5,860 bases of DNA from assembly GCA_023269335.1 (NCBI GenBank), contig JAHFTM010000130.1, positions 1 through 5,860 of the forward strand, given 5' to 3'. A model generated the notes under the pieces. That model ran no database searches and was not told where the DNA came from. It saw only the letters and a program-made list of their open reading frames with translations. This stretch comes from Chlamydiia bacterium. Lineage in GTDB: Bacteria; Chlamydiota; Chlamydiia; Chlamydiales; FEN-1388. This document shows positions 1 through 5,240 of the stretch, in pieces (the first letter of the stretch is position 1; every line of letters begins with the position of its first letter). The position numbers and the translations under genes were made by a program.

Positions 1-954
1 GCAGTGAGCGCGGCATCTGAACTGTCTGATTGTCATTTTGTTCTCTTCGCCTCGCCTGAATTTGCAAAAGAGCATGCAAGTAATGAAATTCTGCAAGGGT
101 CTCTTTCATTTGAAAAAGCAACGCATGTGATTGGGATGAATGATCGCCCAGTTGCAGCTATTAAGTCAAAACCACATTCATCCCTTGTTCTGGGTATTAA
201 AGCGTTGAAAGAAAAAAAGATCGATGCTTTTATTTCTTGTGGAAACACTGGGGCTTTGGTGGGTGCTTCTTCGCTTTACCTACCTCATCTTCCAAATATA
301 AGCCGTCCGAGTCTTCTTGCTAGCTTTCCTGCCCACCACGGCACAATTGAGGTGCTAGATGTTGGTGGCAATGTTTCTGCCAAAGCAGCTGATCTTGTAC
401 AGTATGCTCACTTTGCAAGTCACTATAGAGCCATTCGGCAACCTAGTGCTAAGCCAAAAGTTGCACTTTTAAATATCGGTGTTGAATCAGGGAAAGGGAC
501 GCGTGAGCTCAAAGAAGCCTACAGACTGCTTAAAGAGATGAAAAATGCTTCATTTACCTTTGTAGGTAACGTGGAAGGTAAAGATGTATTTACAAGCGGC
601 ATTGATGTACTTGTAACGAGCGGTTTTGCTGGTAATATTTTTTTAAAAACAGCAGAAGGCATAGCGCTTTTTGTGTTAACTTCAGCACAAAAAAAGATTC
701 AGGAAAAATGGGTTACAGCGGCCTCCAAAGAGGCTCTTTCAATAATTTTGCAAGAGCTTAAGGCAGAACTTAGCTATGAGGCGTCGCGCGGTGCGCTTGT
801 AGCAGGTGTGGATGGCATTGTCATTAAATGCCACGGTCATTCATCAAAGCGCGCACTTTTCAATGCGCTTTGTGGAGCAAGGGAGCTTATTCAAACAAAT
901 CTCATGGAAAAGTTGCGCACGCGTCTTTTTCTTCATTCCGAAACGGCATCCTAA
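1..954 (+). CDS. plsX: Phosphate acyltransferase PlsX (5' end outside window)
   Basis: PlsX is a peripheral membrane enzyme that converts acyl-ACP and phosphate into acyl-phosphate, the donor PlsY uses to acylate glycerol-3-phosphate in phospholipid synthesis. Family landmarks are visible in order: CGNTGAL (238-258), LDVGGNV in the first third, LLNIGVESGKGTRELKEAY, a glycine-rich stretch VTSGFAGNIFLKTAEG (613-660), and GVDGIVIKCHGHSS (805-846). The frame is open from base 1. The family's N-terminal DAMGGD phosphate-binding motif is absent, and the first visible residues align some 25 residues into a typical 330-350-residue PlsX. The GTG at position 4 is therefore not the true start. The C-terminus is complete, with a TAA stop at 952-954. 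The next gene converges on it from the opposite strand. In Chlamydia, as I recall, plsX follows rpmF; that part would lie upstream of this window. Confidence 0.93.
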   Translation, partial: AVSAASELSDCHFVLFASPEFAKEHASNEILQGSLSFEKATHVIGMNDRPVAAIKSKPHSSLVLGIKALKEKKIDAFISCGNTGALVGASSLYLPHLPNISRPSLLASFPAHHGTIEVLDVGGNVSAKAADLVQYAHFASHYRAIRQPSAKPKVALLNIGVESGKGTRELKEAYRLLKEMKNASFTFVGNVEGKDVFTSGIDVLVTSGFAGNIFLKTAEGIALFVLTSAQKKIQEKWVTAASKEALSIILQELKAELSYEASRGALVAGVDGIVIKCHGHSSKRALFNALCGARELIQTNLMEKLRTRLFLHSETAS

Positions 955-977
955 CCAATCCATGTTATCGAAGTTCA

Positions 978-3173
978 TCAACTTAATACATTATCCAGCC
1001 AAGCGAGATCAGTTGTCGATGCAGGAACAGCTCCCGATCTAGGTGGCACTGGTTGTTGTTCAACAACAAATTGGCTCCTTGCGTTTTGCGCAGCAAGCAG
1101 ATCAGCTAAGCTTATTGGAACCTGATCTGTAAAAGCATGAAATTGAGCTCTTCCTGCCATAGTGGAGGGAAATACTATAGAGCCACTTACGGGGGCATCA
1201 GGGGTGGGCATAGTATGAGCGGAAGATGTGCCTGTTTGCAGTGCACTTCTTTGAATAGCTGCAGCCTGATCAATCACAGCTTGAGCCTGTGCAGTTTGAG
1301 CTGCAAAAGCATTTCTTTGTACTATGAGTGTTCTTTGAGCTGCATTAGCTTGTAGAATAATATTTCGAGCAGCTTCAGTTTCACTTTCAATAAACCCTTT
1401 CCAACTATTGATAGAATAAATTTCATTTTTAACTGCCTCAGCTTGAGCCTCGAGCTGCCCTTTCACTCGTTGAGTCAGCAGAAGTTCATTATTTAAGGCA
1501 TCTTTTTCTTTTGTAGCTTCATGCACTTCTTCGTCGAGCTCTATTTTTTCTTGTTTACTTAAAAGGAGAGCAGCTTCGGCTTTTTCTTGTTCTTCTTGAG
1601 CTTCTTGCAAGCTTGCTTCTGTTTGGTGTTTTTTGACAGTGAGGTTTGTAACTTGCATTCTCTCTTTCATTTTTTTGCTTTTGAGTGATTCGATTTCATT
1701 TGTCTCTTCCATTTTTTTAGCTAAGAGAGCGTCCACTTCTATCTGTTCTTCTACTTTTTTAAGAGCAAGTGCTTTGATTTCGGCCTTTACAGTATCTTTT
1801 TTAGTCAGGAGCGCTTGAATGGCGAGTTCCGCTTTTTTGATAGTTGCAGTGAGATTATTCTGTTTTTTAGTAGCTGCAGTTACAGCCGCAGCCGCTATTT
1901 TTTCTTGTTCTGCAGCGCGTGTAGCAGCCTCAGCTTTCTCTCTTTCTTTTCTTGCAGTTGCGATTTGCTGTTTCTTCTTGTTAAAAGCTATAAGCATCGC
2001 GTTAGCTTCGGCGTTTAGTTTTTCCGCAGCTCTTGCTGCAGCTTGGACTTCTTTTTTCTGTTTTTCAGCAGCTAAAGCTTTGGCTGCAGCCTCTATTTTT
2101 TCTTTTTCAGCAGCGAGTGCAGCCGCTACAGCTTCTTCTTGCTTTTTTTTAGCAGCTTTAGTTTCAGCTTCCGCCGCTCTTTTTTCTTTGATAGCCTTGA
2201 TACGTGCAGCTTGCGCTTCTTTTTTCTGCTTTTTAGCAGCTTTCTCTGCTGCTAAGGCATCATTTTTCTCTTTTGCTGCCAAAAGACGGGCAGTGTCAGC
2301 TTCTTCTCTTTGTTTTTTAGCAACAAGAGCTGCGGCCATGTCATCGTCTGTTTGTTTGTTTGTTGCCTGTGATTCGGAAATTAATTGCAGTTGAGCTGCG
2401 GCGTTTTCATTTTCTAGTTCTTGGAAAATAGTATCGTACATTGTTTTTGAAATTTGACATCTGTCAGCAGCAGATTCAGGAGAGAGCTTTTTATTTTTTA
2501 TCTGATGAAAAAGTTGTTTTAATTGTTTCTTGGCGGCTTCCCTTATTTTTTGAGCAAGTGAAATCTTTTGAGGTTTGATCGGGTTTTTTCCATTTTCTAA
2601 AGCGCTTTTAATTTTTTTAAAACCATATGTAGATAAACCTATTTTTTGCCCAGATTGTTCGTGAGTAAGTGGTTTATCTTCAGTTTCTATGATGAGATCT
2701 TTTGCTTTTTTTACTTTATCGTTCGTTATTTTCTGCGCTTTTCTTCTTACAAGAGGGTTTTCACCTTTTTCTAAGCGGTTCATTATGTTAGAAAACGTAT
2801 TTAGCGCGATTTTACATTTTTCTGCTGCTTTTTGTTTACTCAAGCTATTGTTTTTAATTTGCGGGATAAGCTTTTTTACTTGGGCTACAATTTTTTCTTT
2901 TTCGGTGAGTTCCTCGTCAGAAGCATCCTTTTCTGAGGAACGCGAGCTTACAGGGCGCTCTTCTTGAAAAACCTGTTTTGCTTGAATTTTTTGCTTGCCT
3001 GTCGGCTTACTTTCGCTGGGCTCATCACCTTCATTGATCGAATACGAGGCTTTGACTTTTTGTATGCGTGAATCAATATTTTTTTTCTTTGAAGATGATG
3101 TTACAGCATCTCCAAATAAGCACTCATCGGAGAGAGCTGGGCTGTCAGAGTGCACAGAAGTAATTGATGCCAT
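978..3173 (-). CDS. Large protein with three HTH-like repeats and a long coiled coil; unassigned family
   Basis: I do not recognise a named family for this 731-residue protein. Residues 1-90 are Ser/Lys/Glu-rich and probably disordered. Residues 93-262 hold three tandem HTH-like repeats. Residues 281-450 are an Ala/Lys/Glu-rich helix with 13-15-residue steps. Residues 452-521 are five units of exactly 14 residues carrying KK at the same position. Residues 522-580 are further heptad-like coiled coil, 595-647 are Ala/Gln-rich, and 650-731 are a Pro/Ser/Thr-rich tail ending in TDLAWLDNVLS. There is no signal peptide or transmembrane segment, so it is cytosolic or exported by a Sec-independent route. 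The ATG at 3171-3173 is preceded by GAGG six bases upstream. The coding signal is clean for the full length with no frameshift. Alternatives include a cytoskeletal or nucleoid-associated structural protein, a type III effector, or a TolA-like helical linker. The C-terminus does not look like TolA domain III and there is no N-terminal anchor, which argues against TolA. Confidence 0.88.
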   Translation of the reverse strand: MASITSVHSDSPALSDECLFGDAVTSSSKKKNIDSRIQKVKASYSINEGDEPSESKPTGKQKIQAKQVFQEERPVSSRSSEKDASDEELTEKEKIVAQVKKLIPQIKNNSLSKQKAAEKCKIALNTFSNIMNRLEKGENPLVRRKAQKITNDKVKKAKDLIIETEDKPLTHEQSGQKIGLSTYGFKKIKSALENGKNPIKPQKISLAQKIREAAKKQLKQLFHQIKNKKLSPESAADRCQISKTMYDTIFQELENENAAAQLQLISESQATNKQTDDDMAAALVAKKQREEADTARLLAAKEKNDALAAEKAAKKQKKEAQAARIKAIKEKRAAEAETKAAKKKQEEAVAAALAAEKEKIEAAAKALAAEKQKKEVQAAARAAEKLNAEANAMLIAFNKKKQQIATARKEREKAEAATRAAEQEKIAAAAVTAATKKQNNLTATIKKAELAIQALLTKKDTVKAEIKALALKKVEEQIEVDALLAKKMEETNEIESLKSKKMKERMQVTNLTVKKHQTEASLQEAQEEQEKAEAALLLSKQEKIELDEEVHEATKEKDALNNELLLTQRVKGQLEAQAEAVKNEIYSINSWKGFIESETEAARNIILQANAAQRTLIVQRNAFAAQTAQAQAVIDQAAAIQRSALQTGTSSAHTMPTPDAPVSGSIVFPSTMAGRAQFHAFTDQVPISLADLLAAQNARSQFVVEQQPVPPRSGAVPASTTDLAWLDNVLS
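1053..1069. repeat. Perfect 8-base inverted repeat near the 3' end of the coiled-coil gene
   Basis: TTGTTGTT-C-AACAACAA is a perfect inverted repeat that can fold as a 6-bp stem with a 5-base loop on either strand. It lies about 100 bases past the plsX stop and inside the coiled-coil coding region, where it encodes part of FVVEQQ. No T-run follows on either strand, so it does not look like a standard intrinsic terminator. It may simply reflect the GTT GTT and CAA CAA codons. Confidence 0.4.
1611..1820 (-). repeat. Five exact-period 14-residue repeats with a KK marker (residues 452-521)
   Basis: Lys-Lys pairs fall at residues 458/459, 472/473, 486/487, 500/501 and 514/515, an unbroken 14-residue period. 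The unit reads I/V-x-x-L-x-x-K-K-x(6), for example IQALLTKKDTVKAE and VDALLAKKMEETNE. Hydrophobic residues three apart at the start of every unit suit a coiled-coil core in which part of each two-heptad period is polar. This block follows directly on the Ala-rich repeats but has a different consensus, so it seems to be a second, separate amplification within the same gene. Confidence 0.8.
1833..2279 (-). repeat. Ala/Lys/Glu helical repeats, about 14 residues each (residues 299-447)
   Basis: Units begin with AAEK or AAKK-like motifs at residues 299, 312, 327, 340, 354, 368, 382, 406, 420 and 434. The spacing is therefore 13, 15, 13, 14, 14 and 14, then a 24-residue step containing a degenerate unit at 396, then 14 and 14. 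A 14-residue step equals two heptads, as expected for a continuous helix or coiled coil. Clear examples are AAEKEKIEAAAKAL and AAEKQKKEVQAAAR. The Ala, Lys and Glu content is extreme. Such sequences either pair as coiled coils or persist as stable single helices. The DNA copies have diverged and are not recent tandem duplicates. Confidence 0.75.
2388..2897 (-). repeat. Three tandem HTH-like protein repeats (residues 93-262 of the coiled-coil protein)
   Basis: Three diverged copies align without internal gaps on the pattern L-S/T-x(3)-A/S-A/G-x(2)-C/I-x-I/L-S-x(7)-I-x(3)-L-E-N/K-G/E-x-N. Copy 1 runs from LSKQKAAEKC at residue 111, copy 2 from LTHEQSGQKI at 169, and copy 3 from LSPESAADRC at 230. 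The spacings are 58 and 61 residues. Each copy is preceded by a basic amphipathic helix of about 18 residues. Copies 1 and 2 end in LEKGENP and LENGKNP; copy 3 has lost the terminal NP. The short helix, turn and helix with A and I/L at buried positions resembles small DNA-binding HTH modules, but this is by eye only. At DNA level the copies are strongly diverged, so the duplication is old. Confidence 0.7.
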
Positions 3174-3387
3174 AATAGACCTCGCTAGCAGTGTATCTAA
3201 AAAACTATGTTATTTTCGCTGTTTCCAGCTCTTGAGCTACTGTTTAAATTTATTTTTAGCTTATGTGTATTTAAATATTTTAAGAAAATTTTTATATGGT
3301 AATTTTTAAAGAAACCAGAGTAATTTGCAAATAAAATTTCATTTTAATGATTTCTAAACGTGCTGTTTGGTGCATTGTCTATCAAGC
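3174..3387 (-). promoter_or_regulatory. AT-rich intergenic region, likely leader/promoter of the coiled-coil gene
   Basis: This 214-base gap separates the acyltransferase stop from the coiled-coil start, both on the minus strand. The central 120 bases (3241-3360) contain about 17% G+C by hand count, far below the flanking genes. The only sigma70-like pair with good spacing that I found is weak: TTGCAA (3325-3330) and AAAAAT on the minus strand (3302-3307), 17 bases apart. Nearer the gene, a 4-bp stem with a GAAA loop (3218-3229) overlaps a second inverted repeat AGCTC-TT-GAGCT (3227-3238). No convincing U-tract terminator for the upstream operon is visible. A dedicated promoter for the coiled-coil gene is likely, but its exact position is not settled. 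Confidence 0.35.
3180..3183 (-). promoter_or_regulatory. Probable ribosome binding site of the coiled-coil gene
   Basis: On the minus strand GAGG stands six bases before the ATG at 3171-3173. This is normal Shine-Dalgarno spacing and supports that ATG as the start of the coiled-coil protein. Confidence 0.5.
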
Positions 3388-4047
3388 TCAGTCAAGTGCA
3401 TGTTTGAGTCTCGCTTGCGCCTCATCGATAGGTGTCTCTTCTGTAAATTGCAAAGGTTCGCTTATAGTCACTACTACTTTAGAAAAGGGAAGAGGGATAC
3501 AGAACTTATCCCAGGTATTTAAGCGAAGACATTTTGTAGCCTGCCACTTCATAGAAAAAACGACAGCGCGACTCTTGGAAGCAGAAAAAATGACTCCGGG
3601 CTTTACTGTGTAACAGGGGCCGCGGGGGCCATCAGGTGTAATCACTAGGATACGCTTTTCTAAGAGGATTTTTATACTTTCTTTCAAAGCTTGTACGCGG
3701 CCTTTATGGCCAACACGAATTATTTTTGCCTGGGGGTATGTTTGCGCAAATGCTGTTGGCAGCTCACCATCACGGCTGTTACTGATCAGTACTGTAAAGC
3801 TGTTTTCGGGGATCAATTGATTCAAGATTGGGGCGACAAGGAGCAGCTGATTGTGCCAAAATGCAATGATGAGTGGCGAACGATCTTTTTTTGTTGTTGC
3901 CTCTGTGAGTGCTTTAAGGCCACGAATTTCGATGCGTAAGGTCCAAAATAGCAGCGTGACAAAGAGGCGTATGAAAAAGCCGCCCGTTTTAAAGATAAAA
4001 CCGGATTTAGTGAAACGGGATAAAAAATGTTTTTTCTTACGCTTCAT
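3388..4047 (-). CDS. DUF374/LPLAT-family acyltransferase, candidate lipid A or lysophospholipid acyltransferase
   Basis: Using the ATG at 4045-4047 the protein has 219 residues, normal for the DUF374 branch of the lysophospholipid acyltransferase superfamily. Visible family blocks are a hydrophobic N-terminal segment (about residues 23-38, a membrane anchor), FWHN with the presumed catalytic His at residue 65, SNSRDGEL (89-96), TPDGPRGP (137-144), and NTWDKFCIPLPFSK (177-190). The segment IRVGHKGRVQAL stands where relatives often have a V-R-G-S-S-like sequence. The start overlaps the lpxB stop as ATGA, implying translational coupling. A longer frame from a TTG at 4059 is less likely. DUF374 proteins include LpxJ, a lipid A late acyltransferase of Helicobacter and Campylobacter, so coupling to lpxB points to lipid A acylation. 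The substrate is inferred and cannot be read from the sequence. Confidence 0.87.
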   Translation of the reverse strand: MKRKKKHFLSRFTKSGFIFKTGGFFIRLFVTLLFWTLRIEIRGLKALTEATTKKDRSPLIIAFWHNQLLLVAPILNQLIPENSFTVLISNSRDGELPTAFAQTYPQAKIIRVGHKGRVQALKESIKILLEKRILVITPDGPRGPCYTVKPGVIFSASKSRAVVFSMKWQATKCLRLNTWDKFCIPLPFSKVVVTISEPLQFTEETPIDEAQARLKHALD

Positions 4048-5240
4048 AAGTTGCCACAAAGTTGTGCTATTGCTTCGCAGGCAGCGATCGTTGGTTTCTT
4101 TTCACCTTGTAGTAGAGAAAAGAGTTCTTTACATTCTCTTTTTAGGGTCTCTTTTTTTTCAACGTCGAATTCAAGCTGCAAAAGCTTTTTAAAGATAGCT
4201 GTAGGAGTGATTTTTTCTTTGATCATTTCGTGAAAGATCTCTTTTTTCTTCAAAATATTGACGATGCAATAAAATGGCAGATCTACTTTTAGTAGATGAG
4301 TAGCAATGAAACGGTTAAGGAAAGAGAGCTCGTAAGAGACAAGAGTTGGGCAGCCAAAGAGTGCAAGTTCAAGAGTTACTGTACCAGACTTTGCTAGGGC
4401 AAATGATGAAGAGCGCATAAGCTCGTAGCGCTTATCAAAGGGTACAAGTGTGATTGGGCCTTGAAAGAGGCTTTTTTGACGTGCATTTTCGATGATTTTG
4501 CAATAGTCTGCTTGAAACGCAGGATTAGACTCGGAGATGGCAATCTCCCATTTTGTGTTTTTTAGATGATTACAAAAAAGGCAAGCAGCTTCTAACTGGA
4601 TGGGTAAGTTTCTTTGTATCTCACCCGGCCGGCTTCCGGGAAAAATGGAGAGGAGATTTTTATTCTTCTCTTCAGTGATGTGAGTTTTTTCTCTATGCTG
4701 TTCAATAACTTCTACGAGTGGATGGCCTACCCAGACTGTTTTTAGCTGAGTGTGTGCAAAATATGCAGGCTCAAAGGAAAAAAGAGTTAAAAGAAGATCA
4801 AAATGTTTGGCAAAAAGAGTAGCTCTTTGTTTTTTATACGCCCAGACAGTAGGGGCAACAAATTGCACAATTTTGCCTGAGAATTTTTTTTGTCGGAGCA
4901 GTTTTGCAAGCCGCAAAGAAAAATCGGGTTGGTCGATGAAAAGGCACAGTTTGGGCTGTCTTGATATGATAAGCTTTCTGAGATAAAAGAGGCTTTTAAT
5001 AAGTCTTGGAAGTGCTTTGAGGACATCAGAAAAGCCCATCACTGAAAAGCGTTCAAGAGGGTAGATGATCTCAAGACCTGCATTTTGTAGCTTGTTGCCG
5101 CCTACCCCAAAAAAAGAGGCTTGTGGATAAATTTTTTTCAGCTGTTCGATAAGTCTTGCTCCATACAGATCACCACTTGCTTCTCCAGCAAAGATAAAGA
5201 TGGATTCAGATGGTTGGCTTTTTAGTGAACAGTTACTCAT
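4044..5240 (-). CDS. lpxB: Lipid-A-disaccharide synthase LpxB
   Basis: LpxB is a peripheral inner-membrane GT-B glycosyltransferase (family GT19). It joins UDP-2,3-diacylglucosamine to lipid X to form the tetra-acylated disaccharide core of lipid A. The 398-residue length fits the usual 380-400. Landmarks: FAGEASGDLYGARL (residues 17-30), FFGVGGNKL (43-51), FSVMGFSDVL (65-74), DQPDFSLRL (103-111) with the Asp matching E. coli Asp98, VAPTVWAYK (128-136), WVGHPLVE (170-177), FPGSRPGE (200-207) with the Arg matching E. coli Arg201, and KSGTVTLELALFGCP (284-298) in the UDP-binding region. The ATG start overlaps the upstream pcnB end by 8 bases, and AGG lies a few bases before it. I recall the C. 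trachomatis protein being longer because of an extra N-terminal domain; this one lacks it. Confidence 0.95.
   Translation of the reverse strand: MSNCSLKSQPSESIFIFAGEASGDLYGARLIEQLKKIYPQASFFGVGGNKLQNAGLEIIYPLERFSVMGFSDVLKALPRLIKSLFYLRKLIISRQPKLCLFIDQPDFSLRLAKLLRQKKFSGKIVQFVAPTVWAYKKQRATLFAKHFDLLLTLFSFEPAYFAHTQLKTVWVGHPLVEVIEQHREKTHITEEKNKNLLSIFPGSRPGEIQRNLPIQLEAACLFCNHLKNTKWEIAISESNPAFQADYCKIIENARQKSLFQGPITLVPFDKRYELMRSSSFALAKSGTVTLELALFGCPTLVSYELSFLNRFIATHLLKVDLPFYCIVNILKKKEIFHEMIKEKITPTAIFKKLLQLEFDVEKKETLKRECKELFSLLQGEKKPTIAACEAIAQLCGNL

Noticed and set aside
4..6. GTG as the start of plsX
   Set aside because: The frame is open to the window edge and the conserved N-terminal motif would be missing; the true start lies upstream.
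1833..2279. TolA-like protein because of the Ala/Lys/Glu helix
   Set aside because: There is no N-terminal transmembrane anchor and no TolA C-terminal domain. The resemblance is compositional only.
1819..2394. A 191-codon open frame on the plus strand, rich in Ala, Ser and Phe, looking like a membrane protein
   Set aside because: It lies opposite the Ala/Lys/Glu repeats. Antisense of GCN, AAA and GAA codons automatically gives Ala/Ser/Phe/Cys strings free of stops. It has no family motif and no convincing ribosome binding site.
3302..3330. A sigma70-like promoter (TTGCAA, 17 bases, AAAAAT) on the minus strand
   Set aside because: Each hexamer matches only about four of six consensus bases in a region so AT-rich that such matches are expected by chance. 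It is mentioned only within the intergenic entry.
3613..3632. A GC-rich spot that could be a hairpin or recombination site
   Set aside because: It is the codon string for the conserved DGPRGP motif of the acyltransferase, which explains the G+C richness.
4045..4059. TTG at 4057-4059 as the start of the acyltransferase (223 residues)
   Set aside because: The ATG four codons later forms a classic ATGA overlap with the lpxB stop, while the TTG is a rare start with no clear advantage in ribosome binding site.
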